NCBI RefSeq assembly: GCF_020042345.1
Contig: NZ_CP083387.1
Span: forward strand, 4,650,001 to 4,714,000
Origin: Arachidicoccus terrestris
Lineage (GTDB): Bacteria; Bacteroidota; Bacteroidia; Chitinophagales; Chitinophagaceae
Direction: 5' to 3'
DNA: 64,000 nucleotides
The position numbers were made by a program, and so were the translations under genes. Below are positions 45,386-54,028 of this stretch, one piece after another. Under the pieces are notes generated by a model. That model had not been told where the DNA came from. It did not search any database and saw only the letters and a program-made list of their open reading frames with translations. The first letter of the stretch is position 1; every line of letters begins with the position of its first letter.

Positions 45386-45930
45386 TGAATTTACTAACCA
45401 GATTTTCATCAATTATGTAACCAATTTTTTTCTGCGAGGTAACCAATTCTTTACTTTTAGAAACGGTAGCCAGATTTTGATAAATTTACTAACCAGATTT
45501 TCATCAATTATGTAACCATTTTTTTTCTGCGAGGTAACCAATTTTTTACTTCTAGAAACGGTAGCCAGATTTTGATAAATTTACTAACCAGATTTCATCA
45601 ATTATGTAACCATTTTTTTTCTGCGAGGTAACCAATTTTTTACTTTTAGAAACGGTAGCCATATTTTGATAAATTTACTAACCAGATTTTCATCAATTAT
45701 GTAACCATTTTTTTTTCTGCGAGGTAACCAATTCTTTACTTTTAGAAATGGTAGCCAGATTTTGATAAATTTACTAACCAGATTTTCATCAATTATGTAA
45801 CCATTTTTTTTCTGCGAGGTAACCAATTCTTTACTTTTAGAAACGGTAGCCAGATTTTGATAAATTTACTAACCAGATTTTCGTCAATTATGTAACCAAT
45901 TTTTTTCTGCGAGGTAACCAATTTTTTATT
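45386..45930. repeat. Nested tandem repeat, six copies of about 95 bp
   Basis: The block TTACTAACCAGA starts at 45391, 45486, 45581, 45675, 45771 and 45866, a period of 94-96 bases; the last copy is cut short. Within each copy four degenerate monomers of 22-27 bases recur, each around (C/G)TA(A/G)CCA(G/A)ATTT. The array lies between the GH2 start and the next gene. It is too uniform to have spacers, so it is not CRISPR, and the 95-base period breaks any reading frame. Confidence 0.95.
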
Positions 45931-45989
45931 AGGTCAATTGTTCCCGACTGATTATATTGATCATCGGCCAATTGCTTAGATATCGACAA

Positions 45990-47123
45990 TCACTGCATGG
46001 CGGCCTTTAATAATTGATAATCAATGTGATGGAAAATATCGAGCATCGCCTGACCTAAATAATCCGGGCTTTTTGTATAATCCAATCCAGGTATTGCATA
46101 ATACATTACCAACATTTGCGCTGTTGGTGCGCCGGGCGAGCGGTCATAATAGTCAGGATTGATTTTGACAAGAAGTGTACCTTCAGTTTCTCCTGCCGGC
46201 AGTAAGGATGTCAGACTCGCCAGCCTCGTCGAAGTGTTTTTATTGTAATCTACGCGCGCCGGCGCACGGGTTTCCTCAGGCGACATAGATTGTAATAGAG
46301 CCTTGCATCTTTCTACCTCTGCTTTGCTTTGCGCCATATTTTTCCGAAACTGTTCTATGCCTTCATCCATACTTTTTAAAGAAGACGCTGCATAATCCCT
46401 GTCGCTTCCCGTTTCTGTCTTCATGAGCTTTCTGATGGTCTGCTCGCCTTCGAGACTGGTTTTTACCGCATCACTATCGCTTTTAATGGATTCCTGTTCA
46501 TATTTAATTAAAAACTGTATGTATTCTTTTCTGGTAAGGGCAATGAGTAAGGGCTTATTATTGCCAAGGACGATACGGACCGGATCGCCTTTGTACTGGA
46601 ATTCAATATAATCACTGCTCGAATCAGAATAGACAGGAGACTCAAAGAACAGCTGAAATTTTAATTTGTAACAATCCTGCCAATAATTGCCCATCTGATC
46701 AAAAATGTCATAGTCATTCATGATCAGATAAAGATCCGCCCCGTCCATCGATTCTTTGATACCCGTATAACGGGAATCTTTCGTAAGATACCTTAACATA
46801 CAATCTACCTGAAAACGAGGCTCCTTTTCCTTTAGTTTCGTGTCCAGCCCTACCGCATGTACGTCAGCATTGAATCCTGTAGGTGGGTTTAGAGGTGGCT
46901 GCTGGCAAATAATATCCATTATTTTATCAGATATGTATGCCAGGGATGCAGCTTTTCCCATTGACAAAGCTTTAAAACTTTGAATAAATGCAAGCGTATT
47001 GCGATTTCTGGTAAGTTTACCCGGTGCATCCCGGAGTTTTTCAATATTGATCTGCGCTACTGCGGAAACCATAACTGGACAAAGAAAAACTGTAAAAAGC
47101 AATGCCTTGATCCTCTTTTTCAT
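45990..47123 (-). CDS. Exported hypothetical protein
   Basis: 377 residues from M-K-K-R-I-K-A-L-L-F (47123), which begins a signal peptide ending at V-A-Q. The open frame continues upstream to 47321, but that part is charged, Cys-containing and lies in the divergent promoter gap. The mature part is helical with a long coiled-coil-like stretch around 250-310 (E-Q-F-R-K-N-M-A-Q-S-K-A-E-V-E-R-C). No known domain is recognised. It is divergent from the TPR histidine kinase and might share regulation with it. Confidence 0.7.
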   Translation of the reverse strand: MKKRIKALLFTVFLCPVMVSAVAQINIEKLRDAPGKLTRNRNTLAFIQSFKALSMGKAASLAYISDKIMDIICQQPPLNPPTGFNADVHAVGLDTKLKEKEPRFQVDCMLRYLTKDSRYTGIKESMDGADLYLIMNDYDIFDQMGNYWQDCYKLKFQLFFESPVYSDSSSDYIEFQYKGDPVRIVLGNNKPLLIALTRKEYIQFLIKYEQESIKSDSDAVKTSLEGEQTIRKLMKTETGSDRDYAASSLKSMDEGIEQFRKNMAQSKAEVERCKALLQSMSPEETRAPARVDYNKNTSTRLASLTSLLPAGETEGTLLVKINPDYYDRSPGAPTAQMLVMYYAIPGLDYTKSPDYLGQAMLDIFHHIDYQLLKAAMQ

Positions 47124-47335
47124 TATAAATCGTTTTGATGGGGTATTGACACAGAATGCCGGTGAATGCTCTGACAAAATTCCATTAAATACACATTTGA
47201 GACAATCCTCTAAAAACAGGCTTTTCCCGCCCTCCCCTGAAGGGGGGATTTTATCGAATTGCTTGGCCGGATCATATTTTTTGAGGAAATTTATGTAACT
47301 AAATACGAACCGGAACAGCAATCAAACCGTCATAC

Positions 47336-49348
47336 ATGCGCAATATCCTTTTTACATCGTTTCTCGTTGCAATATTGGTCTGTAGCATTTCAGGGAGGGG
47401 CACCGCGCAAAATCGATATATAGATAGCCTGAAAAATGAGTTGGACAAAAGGGATCTGCCGGACAGCAGTCGCCTGAAAATTCTGTTGGATTTAGGCAAC
47501 AATCTGTATCTGTCCAACAAACCAGAAGCCTCAAAGTATTTTTGGCAGGTTTTCCAGCTGGCCCGAAATAATAGAAATGACTATTATCAGGGAGAGGCAC
47601 TGAGTGGTCTTGGGAATACCTGTTATGAAAGAAGTGAGTATGACAGCGCTATGTACTATTATCACCTTGCTGATAGCCTGTACGCCACTGACCCCTCAGA
47701 AATGGCTAGGGAATCAAGTGCCTCTAATAAAGCAAGCATGGGTAATATTGAAGTCATGCGCAACAACTATGAGACCGCTATGCAGTATTTTACGGAGGGA
47801 ATTGCGATTATGAAAAACAGCGCCGCCGACAACAAATGGCAAGTAATCGGTAATCTATATGCAGACATTGGCAATATCTATAATGATATGGATCAGACGG
47901 ATAAGGCGTTAACATACGATTTAAAGGCACTGGAGTCCCATAAAAAGCAATCAGAGAATTACTTGCTGACAGGCATGCTGGAACTGTATGTCGCCAGTGA
48001 TTATACAAGTCTCAGAAAAATGGAGCAAGCCCGGACGCATCTGACGCAGGCCAGCCATATCGCCAAACAGCTGAATGCACCTGCATTTTATTACAGCCTC
48101 TATAGCGAATGGGGTCGGTATTATCAAAGGTCTTCCTTGTTGCCCCAAGCGGCTGACAGCTTCCAAAAATCGCTGAAGTTCGCCAAACAAAAAGGAAGCA
48201 AATTTGATATCATGACGGCCAATAAAATGATGGGATATGTACTGCGTGACATGAAAGACTACCAGAAAAGCGCCGATGCATTGTTAAATGCATTTCGCCT
48301 TGTAAAAGAGCTTAACAATATCAGGCAGAAAGCTGAAATACTTAAAAATCTTGCATTAGTGGAAGCGAAACTGCACCATGACCACGATGCAGTACAATAC
48401 TATCAGCAATATTTAGAACTCAATGATCGTCTGAATCAGTCTGAGATGCAAAGAAAAATCAATGAAATAGAAAACAAATATCAGAACAGGCAAAAGACAG
48501 ACAGCATAATAGTACTGCAAAAATCAGCACAAGTTCAGCGGTTGGAGCTCCACAGAAAGAAAGCCATCAATATTTTCCTTGTGGTCGGTTGTGGTATACT
48601 GCTGTTTTTTGCCGGATTGATTTACATTAATTTCAAAAGAAAGAATCAGCTGCTTAAACAGTCTGAGGTATTGCAAAAACAAGAGGTTGCCGAGTTACAG
48701 AAAGCACAACAAATTGTAGCTATGCAATCAGTTCTTAAAGGGCAAGAACAGGAACGAAGTCGTCTGGCACGTGACCTGCACGACGGTGTTGGAGGTTTAT
48801 TGTCAGTCATAAAATTATCGTTATCAGGTATGAAAGGAAATGTGTTTTTACCAGAAGAAAGTGCTCAGTCGATCAACAACATCATTACCCAATTAGATCA
48901 GTCCATTGGTGAACTACGAAGAGTTTCACATAATATGATGCCTGAAGCGCTCATCAAATATGGGCTGAAAGAGGCGCTGGAAAATTACTGCAGTAATCTT
49001 AATTTCAGCGGCAAGATAAAGGTGCAATTACAGACCTATGGTATGGAGCAGCGCATGGAGCAAAGCACAGAGATTATTCTGTACCGCATCATACAGGAAC
49101 TATTGAACAATATTATAAAACATGCACAGGCAAAAAGTGCGCTGGTTCAGATTGTCCGTACTGGTGACCGGTTCAGTCTTACGGTGGAGGACGACGGCAA
49201 GGGGTTCGATATAGCGGCTGCCGAAGGCGGCAATAACGCAGGGCTGGCCAATATCAGGGCTCGTGCGGCTTATCTTGGCGGTACTGTGGACATACAATCC
49301 TCTCCCGAAAAGGGAACTTCTGTAAATGTTGAAGGTGAATGTAGTTGA
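47336..49348 (+). CDS. TPR-containing sensor histidine kinase (HisKA_3)
   Basis: 670 residues. Signal peptide, then about six tetratricopeptide repeats (residues 25-390) for a periplasmic or surface sensing scaffold, one membrane helix near 413-432, a coiled-coil linker, and a HisKA_3 domain with A-R-D-L-H-D-G (His near 481). The ATPase domain ends with G-L-A-N-I-R-A-R-A. Such NarX/LiaS-like kinases normally pair with a LuxR-type regulator encoded right after them, but here a ROK kinase on the opposite strand starts 65 bases later, so the partner is elsewhere. Confidence 0.92.
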   Translation: MRNILFTSFLVAILVCSISGRGTAQNRYIDSLKNELDKRDLPDSSRLKILLDLGNNLYLSNKPEASKYFWQVFQLARNNRNDYYQGEALSGLGNTCYERSEYDSAMYYYHLADSLYATDPSEMARESSASNKASMGNIEVMRNNYETAMQYFTEGIAIMKNSAADNKWQVIGNLYADIGNIYNDMDQTDKALTYDLKALESHKKQSENYLLTGMLELYVASDYTSLRKMEQARTHLTQASHIAKQLNAPAFYYSLYSEWGRYYQRSSLLPQAADSFQKSLKFAKQKGSKFDIMTANKMMGYVLRDMKDYQKSADALLNAFRLVKELNNIRQKAEILKNLALVEAKLHHDHDAVQYYQQYLELNDRLNQSEMQRKINEIENKYQNRQKTDSIIVLQKSAQVQRLELHRKKAINIFLVVGCGILLFFAGLIYINFKRKNQLLKQSEVLQKQEVAELQKAQQIVAMQSVLKGQEQERSRLARDLHDGVGGLLSVIKLSLSGMKGNVFLPEESAQSINNIITQLDQSIGELRRVSHNMMPEALIKYGLKEALENYCSNLNFSGKIKVQLQTYGMEQRMEQSTEIILYRIIQELLNNIIKHAQAKSALVQIVRTGDRFSLTVEDDGKGFDIAAAEGGNNAGLANIRARAAYLGGTVDIQSSPEKGTSVNVEGECS

Positions 49349-49412
49349 CAGTGGCGAACAGTGTCCCCAAATTGTCGTCCAATATGGAATGCATGATACC
49401 AGATCATTATAT

Positions 49413-50429
49413 TTATGCGTGTCTGACATGGTCAAAATAAAGGGACGCGGCTCCCAGAATAGCACCATTTTGTATCCGGGAAGGGTAAACCTGTATTTTT
49501 TGTAATATACCCGGAAAATCAAAATCCTGCATGGCTTCGAACATTTGTTGTTTAAACAGGTCAAATGCCTGACTGACCGTTCCTCCTAGTACAATCATAT
49601 CGGGATCATAACTGTACATCGTAATTTTAATGGCCTGTCCCAGGTGAAAACCGAACTCTTTATATAAGTCCAGTGCCGATGGATCGCCTTCCAGGGCTTT
49701 TTTATAATGCGCTTTACCATCTAACCCGTTTTTATTAAAGAAAGCGCCACTTACATAGCGTTCGAGATTCGCATCCAGATATGGCAGGCAGCCGATTTCT
49801 CCTGCTCCACAATTAGGGCCGCAGTATAACTTCCCGTTCAAGATCAGCCCCGCGCCCAATCCTGTACCCAAGGTTAACCCTACTAATGAGAAAGCCTCAT
49901 CGGACACGGAAGACGAAAGAAAAGGGGTATTAGATAGCGTAATATCATGTTTTTCTGAATATTGAGATGGGTGTATGGGTTTATTTCTACCCTCTCCAAA
50001 ATAATATTCACCTAAAGCAAAGGCGTTAGCATCATTATTAACCAATGCCAGAACGCCAAATTTCTCAGAGATAAGTCTGCCAAGCGGCAGCTCTTTACAG
50101 GCAGGTATGTGTTGTACATCATAAACAATACCATTGAGGGTATCGACAACACTGGGCACCCCGACACATATCGCCGCCGGCATACGCCCCTCATTTTGGT
50201 CAATGACGGACTGAATTAACTCAGCGAGGGATCGCCATACATCATCTGCATTTCCCCGATTAGGCGTTGCTCTTTTTTCAATAGTCCCAACACCGTGTTC
50301 TGTGACAATAGCTGCCCGGAGCTGCGTGGCGCCGAAGTCAATACCTATCACACCGCCTCCTTTTAAAGCAGAAGGTGTGCCGTCCGGTCTGGACTGAAGT
50401 TGTTCTCCATCAGTTATGCTATCATCCAT
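49413..50429 (-). CDS. ROK-family sugar kinase
   Basis: 338 residues from M-D-D-S-I-T (50429), overlapping the transporter stop by 8 bases. The ATP site (G-I-D-F-G-A-T near residue 30), the catalytic Asp in V-N-N-D-A-N-A-F-A-L-G-E and the G-T-G-L-G-A-G-L-I segment are intact. The usual zinc motif (His plus three Cys) is replaced by G-E-I-G-C-L-P-Y-L-D, so this is a zinc-less ROK branch. It should phosphorylate a hexose or amino sugar entering through the co-transcribed MFS transporter. Confidence 0.9.
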   Translation of the reverse strand: MDDSITDGEQLQSRPDGTPSALKGGGVIGIDFGATQLRAAIVTEHGVGTIEKRATPNRGNADDVWRSLAELIQSVIDQNEGRMPAAICVGVPSVVDTLNGIVYDVQHIPACKELPLGRLISEKFGVLALVNNDANAFALGEYYFGEGRNKPIHPSQYSEKHDITLSNTPFLSSSVSDEAFSLVGLTLGTGLGAGLILNGKLYCGPNCGAGEIGCLPYLDANLERYVSGAFFNKNGLDGKAHYKKALEGDPSALDLYKEFGFHLGQAIKITMYSYDPDMIVLGGTVSQAFDLFKQQMFEAMQDFDFPGILQKIQVYPSRIQNGAILGAASLYFDHVRHA

Positions 50430-51660
50430 CGTTATTCTTTTTTTTACTGCCGATCGTCGCATTATTAATCAAAGGTTTAGCCCAGAAGCCGATACTTAGA
50501 ATGTAACCCATTGTCAAAAATAGTACAATCATGCCACCAGTGAGTCCAAACTGGTCACTTATTGCACCCATGATGAGTGGGATGACAGCACCGCCGATAA
50601 TTGCCGTTACCAGAATGCCCGCAAAAGAGCCATGGTGTTCACTCATGGAATTTAAAGCAAGAGAGAAAATAATCGGATACATAACAGAAATAAAGAATCC
50701 CACCATGGGGAACGCATATAAAACAGTACCGCCTGATCCAAATAATCCCACTGCCAGGCTTATCATCGCCAGAATTGTAAATATACGCAGTAATAGCCGG
50801 CTATCCATTATTTTGAGCAGCAACAGTCCCAGGATATTGCCAACCGTCATATATCCCCAGAAGTTACCCAGCGTATCAGCGGCAGTAGCCGGATCGACCC
50901 CATGTAAGGTCTGAAGCAGTAAAGAAATATTATTATTCAGCCCCTGCTCAGTTCCTACATAAAAGAAGATTCCCAAAAAATACAAGATTACAACAGGTTT
51001 TCGAAGGAGCGCCAGATGCACTTTTAAAGAGCCTGCTTTCTCATCCTCGTTCAACTCCACCTTTGGAAACTTCATCAGAGCAATGATAATGATCATGGCC
51101 AGGGAAATCAATGCAAATATCCAATATAAAGCAATCCAGGGCATGCCCGATGGTACAAGACCGGTGTATTTTGAATCCGCATCACTGGAAAGACGCTGGA
51201 CTACATAGGTAAAAGCCCTTGGGCTTAAAAAAGAGGCAGCCCCGAAAATCAGTTGGGCCAGGACAGAAGTAAAAGCATAGTTTTTCTCCCCTCCTGCTGT
51301 CCGAAGCAGCGGATTAATGACCACCTGAAGCATAGCCATTCCACTGCCGATAATAAACAGCGATATGATAGCCGTTAGATAGTTTGGCCATATGGCCAGT
51401 ATCAGAGAGCCGGCAAAAGCAGTCACGAACCCAAATATCATAATTTTCTTTTCCCGGTACTTTTCCAGTAGTATTCCCGTCGGAATAGAAACCAAGCCGT
51501 AAGCAATAAAAAAAGCAAAGGGAAGCAGTGCTGCTAAGGTCAGACTCAAATCAAAATCCTGAATAAAATCAGGATTTAAAGCACCAATAATGTTAGTCAG
51601 AAAGGAGATCACAAAAAATGTGAGCATGATAAGGCTAACAATAGTATAACTCCTTTTCAT
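50422..51660 (-). CDS. FucP/GlcP-like MFS sugar transporter
   Basis: 412 residues with about twelve helices. The opening (F-L-T-N-I-I-G-A-L-N-P-D-F) and G-I-L-L-E-K-Y-R-E-K-K after helix 2 resemble the FucP/glucose-galactose proton symporters of Bacteroidota. Its stop overlaps the ROK kinase start by eight bases, so transport and phosphorylation are coupled in one operon. The sugar is not determined; with the GH2 enzyme nearby, glucosamine or another hexose is possible. Confidence 0.92.
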   Translation of the reverse strand: MKRSYTIVSLIMLTFFVISFLTNIIGALNPDFIQDFDLSLTLAALLPFAFFIAYGLVSIPTGILLEKYREKKIMIFGFVTAFAGSLILAIWPNYLTAIISLFIIGSGMAMLQVVINPLLRTAGGEKNYAFTSVLAQLIFGAASFLSPRAFTYVVQRLSSDADSKYTGLVPSGMPWIALYWIFALISLAMIIIIALMKFPKVELNEDEKAGSLKVHLALLRKPVVILYFLGIFFYVGTEQGLNNNISLLLQTLHGVDPATAADTLGNFWGYMTVGNILGLLLLKIMDSRLLLRIFTILAMISLAVGLFGSGGTVLYAFPMVGFFISVMYPIIFSLALNSMSEHHGSFAGILVTAIIGGAVIPLIMGAISDQFGLTGGMIVLFLTMGYILSIGFWAKPLINNATIGSKKKNNDG

Positions 51661-52210
51661 TGGATTGGTTTTTAGTTTTAAATTTTTATAATACCCATAA
51701 CTAGTTACAGATCTGAATGAAATTGTATAATGTAGGCCATTTCCGGCCAGTTATAAAATCCATGTTATGAAATATACAAGCCTCATTGATTAGCCGGGAT
51801 TTACTTACGATCAAAAGTACAAGAATCAATGACTATACATTTCGATACTTTTTCCATATAAAAATACCAGCAATATCAGGAACCACAAAATAATATATCC
51901 AGTATACTCTTAAATCCTCTGCCGCTGTTATTGAGATCGACCAGTTGAGGGCCCTACCCGGAGCTAGACTCTAAATTCAATTTCTGGAAACCTGAAGAGC
52001 CACTCTTAATCAGAAAATCTATAAGAACTGTATAGCTAAAAACCAAACTTTCCAAAATCCAATACTAATCGGCTCTCATCATTAATCATGTCGATAGTCA
52101 TTCACAATTTAGGCACGTCCTCCGGCACTGAATGGTTGAAAATCTTCTCAAATGCCCATCCTGACGGCAAATGAAAAATTTGAAATTTGATTATTAGGTT
52201 TATTTGTCAT
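51661..52210. other. Non-coding region
   Basis: Holds the promoter side of the transporter operon. A minus-strand TAnnTTTG match (TACTTTTG, 51819-51812) lies 150 bases from the start codon. Otherwise no gene or structured RNA is seen. Confidence 0.35.
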
Positions 52211-52762
52211 ATGGCAAATAAGGTGAAAGATTTAGTCAAAATTGGTAAAAAAGTAAAGCAGTTTAGAGAAGGGAATGCTTTCTCTTTGGTTAATTTTGCC
52301 ATCGTTACAGGGGTGAGTGCTGCTACACTTTCTAGAATCGAAAACGCAGGGCAATACAGCCAGGAAATGTTAGATCCCATTTGTGCGATTATGGGCATAA
52401 GCGCAGAAGATCTGTTGACAACAGATGTTACAAAAATTTCCAAGGAACAGATAGCTGGCCGAATTGAGGACCAGGTTGAGAAAAGGGGCATTAGAAAAAC
52501 AGAGCTCAATCAAATTAATCGGAAACGTAAGACTTTTCACGGGCCTTCCTATTTAGTCAGACAAGCTATGGAAGACGGCTTCCTGAGTCAATTCAGACAT
52601 GTAAATGAGATCCAGACCTATATCAAAGATGAATACGGTATAACACTTATATCTTCAAGTATTACCAATGCCCTGAATAGAAAAGAAGATATTATCTACA
52701 AGCCTTCCGGTATTTCTAACTATAAGCAATACAAATTTGTCCGCCGAAAAAGTAAAATATAG
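52211..52762 (+). CDS. XRE-type DNA-binding protein with C-terminal winged domain
   Basis: 183 residues from M-A-N-K-V-K-D (52211); a start at 52187 adds eight residues of no character. An XRE/Cro helix-turn-helix covers about 12-60 (T-G-V-S-A-A-T-L-S-R-I-E-N-A). A second domain near 105-165 (F-H-G-P-S-Y-L-V-R-Q-A-M-E-D-G-F) looks like a small winged helix seen in other regulators that begin with an F-x-G-x-S pattern. Probably a regulator of unknown targets in an AT-rich accessory stretch. Confidence 0.78.
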   Translation: MANKVKDLVKIGKKVKQFREGNAFSLVNFAIVTGVSAATLSRIENAGQYSQEMLDPICAIMGISAEDLLTTDVTKISKEQIAGRIEDQVEKRGIRKTELNQINRKRKTFHGPSYLVRQAMEDGFLSQFRHVNEIQTYIKDEYGITLISSSITNALNRKEDIIYKPSGISNYKQYKFVRRKSKI

Positions 52763-52955
52763 CGTTGGTATACTGGTCAAGTCGCCCGGCGATAGAGATT
52801 TCATGGCAAGTTGGATTAAAGGCCTGTTCCGCTATAATGTTAATTTTTTATTTTACCTTTTCTCTGCATCAATATACAACTACCTTCATATAACAAATAA
52901 ATGAATTTATTCACCTATGAAGGCAATTTTGCCTTGCTCAGCGCACATGATTCCT

Positions 52956-53324
52956 ATGAAAAAGATTTTGATTCAAGAAAGAAATAAAGATGTTCGCGAA
53001 GTCCTCCAAATTGCGTTGGAAAGCGTAAATTATATGATATTCACCTTGAATGATGCGACAAATCTGCTATCGACTATTAAGCAGCTTCAGCCTCATCTCC
53101 TTATTATGGAATTTCATCGGAAAACGGAAGCCTGTATGGATATCTTTAATAAGGTTTTTTCAAACCACCCCAGATTACCGGTCATCGCCTTTAGCAGTAA
53201 TCCGCAATGTGAAAAATTATACCATAGTTTAGGGTTCTGTGGCTTTATACCCAAACCTTTTGATCTGAAACAGCTTTATAAAACTATAAGCGATATTCTA
53301 ACTGACAGTACGCCGGCGGACTGA
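52956..53324 (+). CDS. Degenerate stand-alone receiver domain
   Basis: 122 residues from M-K-K-I-L-I-Q-E-R. The fold is that of a response-regulator receiver with the conserved K-P-F near residue 101 and a Ser near 80. The phosphoacceptor Asp is replaced by Glu52 (L-L-I-M-E-F) and the acidic pair is reduced to E8-R9. It likely cannot be phosphorylated and could mimic the active state or bind a partner. It has no output domain. A start at 52917 adds 13 residues without domain character. No histidine kinase is close by. Confidence 0.75.
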   Translation: MKKILIQERNKDVREVLQIALESVNYMIFTLNDATNLLSTIKQLQPHLLIMEFHRKTEACMDIFNKVFSNHPRLPVIAFSSNPQCEKLYHSLGFCGFIPKPFDLKQLYKTISDILTDSTPAD

Positions 53325-53425
53325 TATAGCTTCCTTATCTGGTTAATGTACCATAAGGGTAAGATCTGAGATATTGCTGCTGCAATTTTGTAGGTGTTTC
53401 CTGCCTCTGATCAAAGAGATCTATC

Positions 53426-53668
53426 ATGAGTCATCATTCATGTATGCCGAAACAATGGAGCTATTTCAGAAATGCGCAGTTATTTCTCCATGCACGACAT
53501 ATCAATTTATCAGATAGCCGTTTTCCGATTGTAGAAAATTTACTCAAATATGTAACGCCATTCCCAAATCAGGGGGAAAATTTAGAATCTTCTGGTTTGG
53601 AAGACGCCGGGAAGGCAGTAATGGGCCTGTTGAATCTTCTAATTGATAGGATAAATAAAATCTACTAA
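53426..53668 (+). CDS. Small hypothetical protein
   Basis: 80 residues with no known motif. The second half is a possible amphipathic helix ending in L-L-N-L-L-I-D-R-I-N-K-I-Y. A strong terminator 90 bases beyond its stop supports transcription through it. It may be a small regulator or a remnant. Confidence 0.4.
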   Translation: MSHHSCMPKQWSYFRNAQLFLHARHINLSDSRFPIVENLLKYVTPFPNQGENLESSGLEDAGKAVMGLLNLLIDRINKIY

Positions 53669-53757
53669 ATGCCTTTTCGTATTAATTAGAGATCAATGAT
53701 TTATCAAATTTGAAAAACATTGAAGAGAATTTCAATCTATAACCCTCGCCCAAAAAT

Positions 53758-53780
53758 AGCTCTCCCCAAAAGAGCTTTTT
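53758..53780 (+). terminator. Intrinsic terminator
   Basis: AGCTCT (53758-53763) and AGAGCT (53771-53776) with seven-base loop, followed by TTTT (53777-53780). It ends transcripts of the small genes upstream. Confidence 0.7.
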
Positions 53781-53819
53781 CCTATAATTTATTTGGCATT
53801 AAATTTCATCAGGGGTAAT

Positions 53820-53921
53820 AGAGCTTTTTACCGGGGTGTGTCAGGACGTGTTAGGATGGACCTGATTCACAGAGAAAATACCCGTTGAACCTAAAGCAGG
53901 TAATACTGACGAAGGAAGCTA
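53820..53921 (+). promoter_or_regulatory. TPP (THI-box) riboswitch
   Basis: Order of conserved parts: P1 side AGCTTTT (53822-53828), GGGGTG (53833-53838), P3 stem TCAGG/CCTGA (53841-53845, 53861-53865), CAGAGA (53870-53875, one base from the consensus CTGAGA), ATACCC (53878-53883), GAACCT (53887-53892), P4 CAG/CTG around GTAATA, then GAAGG and the P1 return GGAAGCT (53914-53920). Thiamine pyrophosphate aptamer folded in the + direction. No thiamine gene follows; the only gene downstream is on the other strand. Confidence 0.85.
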
Positions 53922-53931
53922 AAAGACTCAG

Positions 53932-53963
53932 GCTCCGGTGAAAAATCACCGGAGCTTATTTTT
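53932..53963 (+). terminator. Terminator of the TPP riboswitch
   Basis: GCTCCGGTGA (53932-53941) and TCACCGGAGC (53946-53955) are perfect arms with a four-base loop, followed by TTATTTTT. It lies ten bases after the aptamer, the usual expression platform position. Confidence 0.8.
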
Positions 53964-54028
53964 GGATAGCTGTGAGATGAAATTGCCGCCAACTGTTCTT
54001 TCTGTAACAGACTATTTTCTCACAATAT

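Noticed and set aside
45602-45826. 74-codon repetitive reading frame on the minus strand
   Set aside because: The 95-base period is not a multiple of three; the in-frame stretch exists only where one copy is 96 bases long.
45386-45930. Possible CRISPR array
   Set aside because: The whole 95-bp unit is repeated with no unique spacers.
49100-49564. 154-codon minus-strand frame
   Set aside because: Overlaps both the histidine kinase ATPase domain and the end of the ROK gene.
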